A stretch of DNA of 64,000 nucleotides from Actinostola sp. cb2023 (taxonomy: Eukaryota; Cnidaria; Anthozoa; Actiniaria; Actinostolidae): assembly GCA_033675265.1 (NCBI GenBank), contig JAUJYZ010000484.1:186001-250000 (forward strand). The letters run 5' to 3'. Of this stretch, positions 11,628 to 22,279 are shown piece after piece. Each line of letters starts with the position of its first letter. Within the stretch, counting starts at the first letter, position 1. The notes beneath the pieces are model-generated. The model saw nothing but the letters and a program-made list of their open reading frames with translations, made no database searches and had not been told where the DNA came from. A program made the position numbers and the translations under genes.

Positions 11628-12281
11628 TGAACATTTATACCCTAAAATTTGAATTTTGTGACCAATTTGAAGCTAATAATTATTATTTTGCCGCTACGAT
11701 CATTTATAAACCTGATTAGAGATCTTCAAATACTCGTAAAAATTCAAAAAGACTCCCAGTCCAAATGTACAATATATATACCCTAGACCTGTTGACGAAC
11801 TTATGCATCTTCTGAATCTTGCTGATGTTTAATTCTTCGACTGAATCACAGAACATCGGCCGGCAGGGGTCCTGCATGTAATAAATAAACACAACTTCTA
11901 GCTGCTAAAATTAAATCAAATTGAGATTCCCAAGGAAGCATCCGGAGATTACAATAAACTTTATACTCACAGAGATACAGTTCTTGCGGGCCAAGTTTAC
12001 CTGCTGCTTCCAAGACGCAAACAATTGTAGTAGAATAAAAGTCAATTCATTCCCGCCAAATTATATATCAATCCTTTCGTGCCAAAATACATTGGATACT
12101 ATAGAAAGATAGCTTGAACATGGAATATCTCTATTTGGACAAAATCAACCAAGAACATACAGAAATAAACCATAGAATAGCAGATTGTACAGAGCGATAT
12201 GTTGTCGAGTAGAATGCGCGGGAATGTGATTGAGAAAGACTCATTAGCTAACTTTACATAATCCTGTTGACTTAATCCTAG
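11628..12281. other. Unassigned DNA
   Basis: AT-rich, short open frames only (63 codons plus strand, 61 minus). Nothing recognised. Confidence 0.3.
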
Positions 12282-12815
12282 CAACTGTCGATCATCTTAT
12301 CGCAGTACAAACAAAGATTGAAAGGCTTACAACCCGATACCACGCCTCCAACTGTGACAACTGTCGATCATCTTATCACAGTACAAACAAAGATTGAAAG
12401 GCTTACAACCCGATACCACGCCTCCAACTGTGACAACTGTCGATCATCTTATCACAATACAAACAAAGATTGAAAGGCTTACAACCCGATACCACGCCTC
12501 CAACTGTGACAACTGTCGATCATCTTATCACAATACAAACAAAGATTGAAAGGCTTACAACCCGATACCACGCCTCCAACTGTGACAACTGTCGATCATC
12601 TTATCACAATACAAACAAAGATTGAAAGGCTTACAACCCGATACCACGCCTCCAACTGTGACAACTGTCGATCATCTTATCACAATACAAACAAAGATTG
12701 AAAGGCTTACAACCCGATACCACGCCTCCAACTGTGACAACTGTCGATCATCTTATCGCAGTACAAACAAAGATTGAAAGGCTTACAACCCGATACCACG
12801 CCTCCAACTGTGACA
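12282..12815. repeat. Seven-copy 76-bp tandem satellite
   Basis: Unit begins CAACTGTCGATCATCTTATC and ends CCTCCAACTGTGA. Starts at 12282, 12358, 12434, 12510, 12586, 12662 and 12738. Copies differ at only a few sites (GCAGTAC, ACAGTAC, ACAATAC), so expansion is recent. The array ends 25 bp before a 9-bp-duplication element. Confidence 0.95.
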
Positions 12816-12840
12816 ACTTTTTCGAGTAAAGCTCCTCATG

Positions 12841-13789
12841 CAATCTCGTCCCCAGAGCCTGCGTTACTTTCGACCAGCGGCGAAGAACGTAGGCTCTGGC
12901 ATAATCCATTTTTGAGACAATTTGATTGGCTATTCCATTTTAGAAACTACGCACGCGCAAGATTCCGGAAATGAAATATATCCAATGAAAATTGAGTTGT
13001 CAAAACAACCCGGTGTCCCAACTTCCGTTCAAAACAAAAATTAACATTTTTCAACGGTTTCATTGACATGTTATTTTAAACATGTCGCCTCGATCTGCAA
13101 TATTAAAATATCTAAGCACAGAGAAAAATCCAGTTTATCTAAGCTTATATGTTTATTTTAAACATGTCGCCTCGATCTGCAATATTAAAATATCTAAGCA
13201 CAGAGAAAAATCCAGTTTATCTAAGCTTATATGTATCTCGAAGTGTCTTGACAAGTTTTCAAACGAAGCTAAATTTTACACGAAGAGATGTCGATCGTAA
13301 ATCTAATAGTTCTTTAGGCTAGCAACTGAAAGGCAGTGCCAATCGAGGTGCTTACGAAGACGAAATATTCAAAAGAAATACATTTGAAGGAGAGACAACA
13401 ATAACCAGAGAAGATGAAGATGATAGATTCAAATAATTAACTGATATGTAAAGTAGACACGAGTAAATATAAACCCGTAGGAAGAACTGTTCGCGTATCC
13501 TTCTGCTGTAAAACCACTGCTTTTAATAAAGACTTCAGATACTGCACTTCTTTCACTGTTATATCTTCTTTACCAAGTGCTTTTAAAGCGTACTCTATTC
13601 CCTAATGAAACCTTTCGAAGGATTCCACTGAAACCTGAATCGACAATTTGAATCAACCAACTGCAGCTAACTTGCGCATGCGCTCTAAAACCGGAAGAAC
13701 AAGAAATCCTGTTCCCAAAAAATGGATTATGCCAGAGCCTACGTTCTCGTCGCTGGCCGAAAGTAACGCAGGCTCTGGGGACGAGATTG
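12841..13789. mobile_element. 949-bp TIR element, 9-bp target duplication (mutator-like)
   Basis: TIRs begin CAATCTCGTCCCCAGAGCC, are about 85 bp long and are themselves palindromic (CCAGAGCC...GGCTCTGG). CTCCTCATG flanks both sides (12832-12840, 13790-13798). Inside are two tandem copies of an 84-bp unit (about 13075-13235). No transposase. Confidence 0.87.
13075..13235. repeat. Two tandem copies of an 84-bp unit
   Basis: The unit starting ACATGTCGCCTCGATCTGCA is repeated almost exactly inside the TIR element. Confidence 0.9.
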
Positions 13790-13799
13790 CTCCTCATGC

Positions 13800-14588
13800 T
13801 GCCTATGAATGGTGAATGACAAAACTGCAAACCTAATAAAACCAACAAGTCGGCGTACACATCAGGCCGAACACCCAAATTAGTATGCTCTAAATTAGCG
13901 CGAGTGAAAGGGGAGTGGATAGAAGGCGCCTACGAAAATAACAATTAAAGGAATGCTCCCGGAACACGTGCGAACGCAGGACGAAGCGGCAATTAAGCGA
14001 TCGAGAATAAATATGCCAACTGGAAAACATAAACAGGGACCAGAAAAAAGGGCAAAACAGCTAAATAGAAATAAAAAACCACAGCATAAAGTGACCAAAA
14101 CCACTGAGTGAACGAGGCAAACTAAAGCGCGGCCGCGCGAACATGTTGCAGAGGTGGACACACGCTGCAACAATACATGTTGCAGGGAATGTTGCACGAA
14201 ATGTTGCACCGTGTGTCCGCACCTTAAACCAACTGTGGAACAACGACGAATAGTAAAACAAATACTGCAACACCAATGTACGAGTAACTAGCAATTTACC
14301 AATTAGAGTCCCCAAGCTCGACGTTTTGTGGGGCTGGCTGAGCACCTAGTGGAGCATTTAGAGCAGCAACGACTGCAAGACCTGCATGAAGAGAAGTTGT
14401 TGGAGCAGGAACAGCAGACTGTTAAAGTTTGAGCGGCCACCACTGCACGTACGCTTGAAGAACTTGATCCCCACCAAGTCAAAGCTGTGTCGTTCCACGC
14501 GGGGTTTCAGACGAATAGGGAGTACTAAAGTGATGGCGTCATAAAAATTATATATATTACATATATTTAATTTGGTGTGTAATTTCGA
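13800..14588. other. Unassigned DNA
   Basis: Has overlapping minus-strand open frames (13895-14792) without recognisable motifs, and two ATGTTGCA(GG/CG)AATGTTGC repeats near 14140-14215. Not called as coding. Confidence 0.3.
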
Positions 14589-14620
14589 TAGAGTGATTCC
14601 AATAAACCTGGGCATTACTA

Positions 14621-15077
14621 AGGCCCCGCCCACACGTATCCGGATAATTTTGAATCTGCAACTTTTTCCGATGCGGATTAAAACAAATTCGCGTCCACAC
14701 GTAGCGTATTCGAATCGTATTAGCGCGTCCACACGTACCCGGTTATTTTTGAATCCGCAACTTTTCGATGCGGGTTGGCCTCCCGTCCACACGTATTCTG
14801 TGAATACGGTCGTTGAATCCGCGCGGTAAAGACTGGATCCGATTCCGTGACGTCAACGTATTCAAAAATATACGGATTCGACCATCCACACTTTAATCTT
14901 TAATCTTTAATCTTTAATTAATCAGATACTTCTAAAACAGCATATCTATACTCCACCCTGGAGAGCTTATTCAAAAAGCTGCGGATTCATCGACCGTATT
15001 TACCGGATACGTGTGGACGGGAGGCCAATCGCATCGAAAAAGTTGCGGATTCAAAAATATCCGTGTGGACGGGGCCT
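14621..15077. mobile_element. TIR element AGGCCCCGYCCACACG
   Basis: Ends AGGCCCCGCCCACACGTATC on the left and its near inverted copy on the right. Inner subterminal parts repeat ATTCAAAAATA/TGCGGATT motifs. TA on each side; target size is uncertain because the next element begins at once. Confidence 0.75.
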
Positions 15078-15079
15078 TA

Positions 15080-15900
15080 AGGCCCGTGCAAACGGTGCCA
15101 ACATGTTGGCACATTGCCCAACATTGTTAACCGAACATGTTGGCACCGTTTGCACACCCTGTGCAAATGGTGCCAACATATTTAGCAAATGATATCGCAG
15201 TGGATTCTGGGATCGATATTCGCCCATAACTCTTTGCGAAACTACTACAGCGTTGTTTACGTCCGCCATTTTATTGCTTCGATAAGAATAGAGCCGGACG
15301 AGTACAGTAAACGATGGAAAACACGAAAGTGCAATGCAGTTGCTATTCTGCTGGATGAACTTGATGACAGAGAGTAGCGTTTACTTGAACCTCTGCTTGA
15401 ACGTCCAAGTTTTCCTCGCCTGGCTCCATATCGAAGAGATAAAAAGACGGACGTATAAAAAAAACACTGTAGTAGTTTCGGAAAACAGCAAAAGCACAAG
15501 ATAACATTATTTGAATAATAGGAACCATTTTATAACAATAGGAACTATTGTTAGACATGCTACATCGAGGCACCTATTGTTATTCAATTATTGACCTGGC
15601 ACGAAGAAACAACAAATCTCCATGGATACCGTCGAATGAATAATTCAGTGTGCACGCGCGAGCCCAACAATGTTGTGCAAAGCGTGCAAACGGTGCCAAC
15701 ATGTTGTGACATGCTTCATCGATCACGAGAACAATAGAAATGTTGGCCGATGTTGGGTCAAAAGTTTGACTGGATTCAAACTTCACCCAACATGTTGGCA
15801 CGTGTTGGCACAGCACGCAACATTGCCCAACAGGGTGAGCAAACGGCGCCAACATTTGGGCAATGTTGTGCCAACATGTTGGCACCGTTTGCACGGGCCT
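15080..15900. mobile_element. TIR element with TTA duplication, PIF/Harbinger-like
   Basis: TIRs begin AGGCCCGTGCAAACGGTGCC and TTA flanks both sides (15077-15079, 15901-15903), typical of the PIF/Harbinger superfamily. The palindrome CAACATGTTG occurs repeatedly near both ends. Around 15300-15440 the plus strand has short conceptual peptides (ILLDELDDRE, then LLEPLLERPSFPR after a stop) that look like the start of a Harbinger nuclease. Interrupted and truncated. Confidence 0.75.
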
Positions 15901-15999
15901 TTATTAGGTACTCGCTCTTTTGTTTTCTTCTGTTCCTTTGCATCTAATAAACACTGACAGCTATAATTAGTAGTGCCCAGGTTTATTGGAATCACTCTA

Positions 16000-16509
16000 G
16001 AACATCAAGAAAGAAGTGTGCATGCCAAATTTCACGGAATCGGTTAAATAGAGATATGGCCGGTTGAATATAATGTTCCTTATTACATCACTGTAAATAA
16101 TTTCAATTCGTCTCGGTTCATAACGTGCACAAGGAAAATCATATACAGTTATTTCAAAAAAGGTTGATGAAGGTTGTTGCATGTTGCATACCAAGCCCGA
16201 AATGTATTGTGGATCATATGTAAATAATGTCAGCATGCACATACAGAAGAAAATATGCCGGCTCCATATTGCAAAGACAAAGTTTGGGAAAATTCCCAGA
16301 GTCCATATTGTTGTGACCTTTCCACTCGACCTTTCGCTGACTCCATTCACATCGCCCATAGTGCATTTCGGGCTTGGTATGCAAAATGCAAGATGCAACA
16401 AAACCTTCACCAACCTTTTTTTGAAATCGCTTATACAACCGGTCATATCTCAGCTGCTATTTAACCATTTCCTGTGAAATATTACGTGTAGACTTCTTTC
16501 TTGATGTTC
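16000..16509. mobile_element. 510-bp foldback MITE with TA duplication
   Basis: Ends read GAACATCAAGAAAGAAGT and its inverted copy, with inner inverted blocks (GTTGCATGTTGCATACCAAG type). TA at 15998-15999 and 16510-16511. It starts where the split MITE ends, sharing the TA. Confidence 0.78.
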
Positions 16510-16511
16510 TA

Positions 16512-17034
16512 TCGAAATTAGAAATCAAAAATTGATAAAGGCATAATTATTTATTTCGTGACGTCACACTTTAGTATTCCAACAGAGCCACCTTGTATGT
16601 ATGGGTCGTCTACAGGACACTCTTACAAACCAAGAAATAAAGAATACAAGAGGTAGTAGCCTTCTTGATGATGTCTATCATTACTTCGTGTACTCGGAAC
16701 TCGCGATCAACTTCGTGACCTCTTCCCGACTTCATACATCAAATCGGAACCACTATATTAAAGAATACTAAAATATTCGAACGCCATGTGACGTTCATGT
16801 GACTGGAAAAACACTGAACTCGTGTTCTCCACTGCCAAGTCAGGAGCCGTATACAGCTATTTCAAAAAACGTTGTCCGCAATGTGCAATAAGCAATGTGC
16901 AATACGCACGAAACACGAAACACGAAACACGAAATAACCTTTTTTGATATAAAAAAAATGACCTCGGTGTAAGAACCTTACATACAAACACTATAAGACT
17001 ACTGAATGGCTAATTTTCAAAACTAATTTGCATC
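16512..17034. other. Unassigned DNA downstream of the zinc-finger gene
   Basis: No gene. Contains an ACGAAACACGAAACACGAA short tandem at 16906-16933. Confidence 0.35.
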
Positions 17035-17040
17035 TTTATT
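17035..17040 (-). terminator. Possible poly(A) signal of zinc-finger gene
   Basis: AATAAA on the minus strand about 360 bp beyond the stop codon of the zinc-finger exon. No other support. Confidence 0.3.
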
Positions 17041-17126
17041 AAAGTGCATATGATGCGATTTTTCAGTTTCTTTTGAAAATCGATCATAGTGTGAGGTTTC
17101 AGTATTTTGTGGTTTGAACGTCTACA

Positions 17127-17272
17127 ATTTATATAAATGATGTTAAAACTTTTTGCCAGTCAACTTGTCATGAATTCACGACTTGATATGAGTTGAGTCA
17201 ACTTATGCGAGTTCATTAGCATATTGAACTCACGAAAGTGAGGCTGGCGACTCGTGTGACCAGAGGCCCCTT

Positions 17273-17320
<48 letters not shown>

Positions 17321-17446
17321 CCAATCTCTCCCGGCTCCCTCTCGGCCTCTGGTACCCAGTGAACTACAATGTATATAAATGATGTTAAACTTTTTGCCAG
17401 TCAACTTGTCATGAATTCACGACTTGATATGAGTTGAGTCAACTTC
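17127..17446. repeat. Direct duplication of the zinc-finger gene 3' end with CT microsatellite
   Basis: About 80 bp (17127-17206) recur at 17367-17446 with few changes, a 240-bp offset. The second copy holds the last codons and stop of the zinc-finger exon; the first lies in its 3' flank. Between them is a (CT)n tract at 17275-17319. A local tandem duplication is the simplest reading. Confidence 0.75.
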
Positions 17447-18807
17447 TGACTCACTGTGTCCATATGTCTGGTTCGCTGATGTACAATGAGATTATGTTTT
17501 GTTGCAAATTTCTTCTCACAACTACTGCATTTATATGGCTTCTCTCTAGTATGCGTTCGTAGATGTACAGTGAGATTCGACTTTAGTGTAAATGTCTTCT
17601 CACAACTACTGCATTTATATGGCTTCTCTCCAGTATGTGTTCGTATATGTACAGTGAGATTCGCCTTTAGTGTAAATGTCTTCTCACAACTACTGCATTT
17701 ATATGGCTTCTCTCCAGTATGTGTTCGTAGATGTACAGTGAGATGCGACTTTAGTGTAAATGTCTTCTCACAACTACTGCATTTGTATGGCTTCTCTCGA
17801 GTGTGTGTTCGTAGATGTTCAGTGAGATGGTGTGTCATTCTAAATTTCTTATCGCAGTAACGACATCCGTATGGCTTCTCACCAGTGTGTGTTCGTAGAT
17901 GTATATTGAAACGACTGTAGTATTTAAATGTTTTATTGCACGTTGGACACTTGAATTGGTCCTTGATTTTTCGAAACTTCTTAGCAGTTGACTTCTTTTC
18001 ACTGTTTTTATGTACACTATGTTGTAGACGGCTCAATACCACTGTAGCACTTATTGTCGGGTTGTCTCGCAGTGTTGATTCACAATAAGAACCACGGGTT
18101 TCTCCTTCAGCTATTTTATCATTGTGAGAAGCACCGTCGATGACATCAGTTTCTTCCACGTCTTCAGTAGGATTTTCTTCTACTTCACTTATTGTCAGGT
18201 TGTCTCGCAGTGTTGATTCACAATAAGAACCACGGGTTTGTCCTTCAGCGGTGTTATCATCACTGTGAGTAGCACCGCTGATGACGTCAGTGTCTTCCAA
18301 GTGCTCAGTAGGATTTTCTTCTGCTTCACTTATTGCCAGGTTGTCTCGCAGTGTTGATTCACAATATGAACCACGGGTTTGTCCTTCAGCTGTGTTATCA
18401 TCACTGTGAGTAGCACCGCTGATGACATCAGTGTCTTCCAAGTGCTCAGTAGGATTTTCTTCTACTTCACTTTCTACACTATTTTTGTCTGTTGTATCAT
18501 GGTTGTTTTCAGGTAGGATTTTATCAGAGAGTGTATCTAATATATCTGACATCGAGAAAAGGTCTCCCACTCCAACACTACTGGTTCCGTCCACTGAATT
18601 CCTATCTTGTACATACACTGGGTCAAGGTCATTATCAAATAACTCGTTTGGCTGAGGTTGAGTATCCATGTTGTTGAGCATACCTGTTTTGATGTACATG
18701 GAAGTACACCCATTAGTACAGCCACAATCATCTGTCTGTGTGGTTACACTACAGAACTCCTTGTATATTATTGGTTGTCCAATCATGATATTATCTTGTG
18801 ATGAGCC
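17401..18807 (-). CDS. C2H2 zinc-finger protein, last exon
   Basis: Long open frame on the minus strand. Counting from the ATG at 18825, residues 293-454 hold six C2H2 fingers of 28 residues with TGEKPY/TREKPY linkers, the layout of DNA-binding KLF/ZNF-type proteins; a nuclear regulator is likely. Upstream lies an acidic region with three near-copies of a 47-residue unit (SE.EENPTE..E.TDVI.GA), 141 bp each in DNA. The minus strand reads GCTTTCAG just before 18807, a good splice acceptor, so the first residues after the ATG at 18825 are probably intron, and this is the last exon of a longer gene whose 5' exons were not found. If it is a single-exon gene it could start at 18825 or 18783. Fingers 3-5 are nearly identical (KCSSCEKTFTLK), so recent expansion is likely. 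A minus-strand AATAAA lies at 17035-17040. Confidence 0.85.
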   Translation of the reverse strand, partial: GSSQDNIMIGQPIIYKEFCSVTTQTDDCGCTNGCTSMYIKTGMLNNMDTQPQPNELFDNDLDPVYVQDRNSVDGTSSVGVGDLFSMSDILDTLSDKILPENNHDTTDKNSVESEVEENPTEHLEDTDVISGATHSDDNTAEGQTRGSYCESTLRDNLAISEAEENPTEHLEDTDVISGATHSDDNTAEGQTRGSYCESTLRDNLTISEVEENPTEDVEETDVIDGASHNDKIAEGETRGSYCESTLRDNPTISATVVLSRLQHSVHKNSEKKSTAKKFRKIKDQFKCPTCNKTFKYYSRFNIHLRTHTGEKPYGCRYCDKKFRMTHHLTEHLRTHTREKPYKCSSCEKTFTLKSHLTVHLRTHTGEKPYKCSSCEKTFTLKANLTVHIRTHTGEKPYKCSSCEKTFTLKSNLTVHLRTHTREKPYKCSSCEKKFATKHNLIVHQRTRHMDTVSQKLTQLISSREFMTS

Positions 18808-18837
18808 CTGAAAGCATGCAAGCACAGTAAAAACTCA

Positions 18838-19034
18838 CGTATACAAGCATCAAGAGTTGCAGACTTCCGGTATGCGCGCAATGCATTGTGAGATTATTAC
18901 AAAGGAAAAGTGAGCACCAAGTAAGCAAAAACATAGCTTTGGCTCCCTTTGTCTAGAATTGTTGCTCACTTTTCCTTTGCAATAATCTCATAATGCATTG
19001 CGCGCGTACCGAAAGTCTGGAACTCTTTATGCTT
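18838..19034. mobile_element. Foldback MITE beside the zinc-finger gene
   Basis: About 80-bp inverted arms (CGTATACAAGCATCAAGAGT and its inverse) around a short loop. The inner ends read GGAAAAGTGAGCA. Lies in the presumed intron just upstream of the zinc-finger exon. Confidence 0.75.
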
Positions 19035-19636
19035 GTATACGAACTTAGTGATTAAGATTAAGCGGGTTAATGCTAACTCGGGGTTAAACTAGCTATTCTG
19101 GCTATTTGATTGGACGAGAGGCTATATTTAACCCTGGGTTAGCGTTAACCTGCTTTCGAACAACCGGGCCCAGCTGTAGGCTAAAATTATGGCATTTAAC
19201 TTCCCATTTTATAAGAACCTGTTGACACAAAATTTGAAACAGGTTCTTATTCAGAAAAAAAAAAAAAAACTAAATTATAACCAGTCTATCTGTCAATCAA
19301 ACTGCATAAAATCTCTTGTAATCTTGCTATAAAAAAAGTAATCTATTTCCAGCAGTCCCTCCTGCGCTCAAAGGAGATGAGAATGGGAGCGAGCTGTCGT
19401 GTTCAGTTTTCGAATTCAGATAAAGAAAGGCGATGGGAAGGGATGGGTGGGAACATTCAAACTGAACAGCGACAGCGTGGAGCGAGGAGAGCGAATTATC
19501 GTTATAGGATCACAGCTATCGACTGTGCCTTACAGCTACACTTGTATGTCTTGCACGAAGTGTGTTATGGTAATCAATTAATCTCCTTTATACTCGCCGG
19601 AGAGAATAGTTGATATATTGCCTCTACCTATTATAG
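19035..19636. other. Unassigned DNA with small palindromes
   Basis: Inverted GTTAAYSCTAACYC motifs at 19065-19160 and a TATAAGAACCTG...CAGGTTCTTAT palindrome at 19209-19244; a similar one lies at 24786-24831. One open frame (19377-19613) is not recognised. Confidence 0.4.
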
Positions 19637-19638
19637 AT

Positions 19639-19912
19639 ACACCTATTCCAAAAATCGTTGTCCCCGCCGAAAGCAAGAAGCAAGAAGATAACGACCGCAA
19701 AGGACATTGGGACTTTCTTCTTATTCATTTATACACCCGTAGACATTTTGACAACATGCATTTTCAAATGGCCGAATAGTTCCAAATGATTGATATTGAA
19801 CGCTCAAGTACCACGGATAAATTAATTAAATACGAGATTCCCAAAGTCCTTTGCGGTCGTCAGCTTCTTGTTTGTTGCTTTCGGCCCGGACAACGATATT
19901 TGGAATAGGTGT
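19639..19912. mobile_element. MITE with TA duplication
   Basis: TIRs near CACCTATTCCAAAAATCGTT with inner AAGCAAGAAGC and CCGCAAAGGAC blocks mirrored at the right end. TA on both sides. Lies just left of the DIRS element. Confidence 0.75.
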
Positions 19913-19961
19913 ATATAGTTTCAGTGAGTATTTGCTCATAATGTAGTATTAATACACAAAA

Positions 19962-20117
19962 TCATACTTCAGAACAGTCGCGTCATATAACAATGTGTAA
20001 CCAACTTTATTTCACTCTGTTATACTAAATTACAGCAAATTAAAAGACAAATTAGCATAATAAACATAATGTATCCCTTAAGTCCTAGCGCCCTGTCTTG
20101 GTCGTCGCCATTTTATT
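19962..20117. repeat. DIRS left inverted terminal repeat
   Basis: Reverse complement matches 23472-23550 and 24296-24340 with few changes. The core GTCCTAGCGCCCTGTCTTG is conserved in both copies. Confidence 0.85.
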
Positions 20118-20130
20118 TCGCTCTGCGATC

Positions 20131-20721
20131 AAGATGGAGGCAACGAAACGTGGTGACGAGAATCCTAGCGTTTTGGCGCCCATCGGCAACCCATCTTTAC
20201 TCTCACAGTCCAATACAGGTAGTGTACAGGGAAAACAACTGGTAAATCAGATTTTTAACGATCCTGAAGCGTTAAGAATGCTTCAGGATGCAATTTTATG
20301 GAAGGCTTGAAGCCCGGTAGCCGGTGCGTCCAAGGCTCAACACACGACGCCAGATATTGATTCCCCGGCGACTAAAAGGCCAAGAGGGGCAAACATCCAC
20401 TCTGAGGAGGAGAGGAGAATAAACCCTGAGCAAGTGAACCAGGATACGGATGATAATTTCCCGCCCGACACGAGCGTGGAAGAAGAAGAAGAACTTACTT
20501 ATTCTGCCTCGCGTTGGCAGGCAACAGAGCCATTATCTTCCTTCCTGGGAACTTTACACAAACCTCTGTCGGCTGTTGAAAGGAAAGCTATTTGTCGGAA
20601 ATATCCTCGTCCAGATGTAGAGGCTGTATATACGCCCAATTTAGATACATACCTCTCTAGCCTGGTCCCTGGGGTCAAGACAGTAGACAAAGACAGTAGA
20701 CAGAGGAAAGCACAGAGTTGA
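20131..20721 (+). pseudogene. DIRS gag-like region
   Basis: An ATG-led frame (methionine at 20134) stops at 20310; a second frame runs from 20434 to 20721. The latter has an acidic stretch and then KPLSAVERKAICRKYPRPD, a pattern typical of the region just before RT in DIRS elements. Broken by a stop between the two parts. Confidence 0.65.
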
Positions 20722-21900
20722 TAGACTTAGAAATTCAACAAATGTTAACAAAGGAGGCAATTCATGTGGTGCCTCCAACAAAAATAGATCAAGGGTTTGT
20801 GAGCACAATCATTCTAGTCCCCCAAAAAGGTGGTGGTCAGAGGCCGGTAGTCAACCTTCGACCTCTGAATGCCTACCTTCCATACGAACACTTCAAGATG
20901 GAAGGAATCCATATGCTGAAGGACCTTCTAAGAAAACGAGGATACTTTATGATAAAATTAGACCTGAAAGATGCTTACTTCACAGTCAGGAACACCAGAA
21001 GTTTGTAAGATTATTTTGGAAGGAAACCCTGTACGAGTTGGCTTGCCTTCTATTTCGACTGGCGAGTGCACCCAGGGTATTCACCAAGGTAATGAAGCCG
21101 GTAGTGGCATTACTGAGACTAATGAGCATCATACTTATAGTCTATTTGGACGATTTACTGATCATGGGTCAACTGCCATGCTTCAACAGCCTTGGACCTA
21201 CTAGAAAGTTTAGGCTTTATGGTGAACTACCAGAAATCATGCCTAATCCCAGACACAAAAATGGAGTTTTGGGGATTTCTGGTGGACTCCCAGACGTTGA
21301 CTCTTGCACTTCCAAGGGAAAAGTCAGACAGGTAAGAAGGAGTGTCAGAGTTTAATGAACTCCCCGCAAGTTACAGTAAGGCAACTAGCCAAGGTAATAG
21401 GTCATCTTACCTCTACCATACAAACTGTCTTTCCAGGCACCCTCCACTTCCGCCACTTGCAGGCCGACAAAAACAGAGCATTCGGGTGTCATGTGACATA
21501 CGAATCATCAATCCAGCTTTCCCCTCAAGCCATAGAGGAGCTAGTCTGGTGGAGGGACAACTTGGAAGCAGCTTGGAATGGGAAGAGTCTGATATCAGAA
21601 GATCCAGACCTGGTCATAGAGACGGATGCATCCCGAAAGGGTTGGGGTGCATATTGTATGGGGGTTTCGACCGGGGGCCAGTGGTCTCAGGGAGATACCC
21701 TTTTGCACATAAATTCTCTAGAACTCTTAGAACTCTAGAACAGGAGCTTTTGCGATCATAACCTTTGCAAAAGGCAAAGCCCAAATGAAAGTCCACTTAC
21801 TAATGGACAACATCTCTGCAGCACAATACATAATCAAAATAGGGGGGGGACAAAATCTCCTGTTTTAGCCCGCCTAGCTATAGACCTAGGAATGGTGTTT
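20718..21900 (+). pseudogene. DIRS reverse transcriptase / RNase H remnant
   Basis: Frame 1 (20718-21008) has QRPVVNLRPLN and FMIKLDLKDAYF, RT motifs 1-3. The frame shifts near 21000; frame 2 (to 21355) holds YLDD, the catalytic site. A third frame (21304-21738) holds ETDASRKGWGAY of RNase H and INSLELL; the MDN motif follows in another frame near 21801. At least three frame changes, so no active enzyme. Confidence 0.85.
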
Positions 21901-22279
21901 GCAGCACAAAATCCTTATAGAGGCGCAGTATATCCCAGGGTCCCTAAATACTCGAGCAGACAGGCAGGTGCCTCAAGAAACTTCTAGACCAGAATGTCCC
22001 ATTCCTGGTTCTAGTGGCACCAGTTTGGCAGTCCCAACCTTGATACCCACTTCTCTTAGAGATGTGCATTGCCCCTACAGTCCTGCTCCCACAATATCCA
22101 GGCCTGTTGATGCGTCAAGAGGAGATTCACCCCTTGACAAATCTACAACTAGCAGGCTGGCTACTGTCAGCCGGACATACTCAGAAACAGGTATTTCACA
22201 GCAAGCTCAAAACGTGCTGGTTGCAGCCTGGAGAAACTTGAGGAACCAATACAGCCTATGTGTCTACTTGGGGCAAGTG

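Larger units (their letters stand above)
14591..15997. mobile_element. Split copy of the GAGTGATTCC MITE with two nested insertions
   Basis: Outer ends GAGTGATTCCAATAAACCTG and its reverse complement, flanked by TA. Intact relatives of 132-139 bp lie at 35217 and 48139. Here the middle is replaced by two abutting TIR elements (14621-15077 and 15080-15900). Confidence 0.85.

Noticed and set aside
13895..14792. Overlapping minus-strand frames of 94-144 codons
   Set aside because: No domain, no splice support, and part lies in TIR element sequence.
20499..21796. Minus-strand frames opposite the DIRS genes
   Set aside because: Shadows of the plus-strand RT region.
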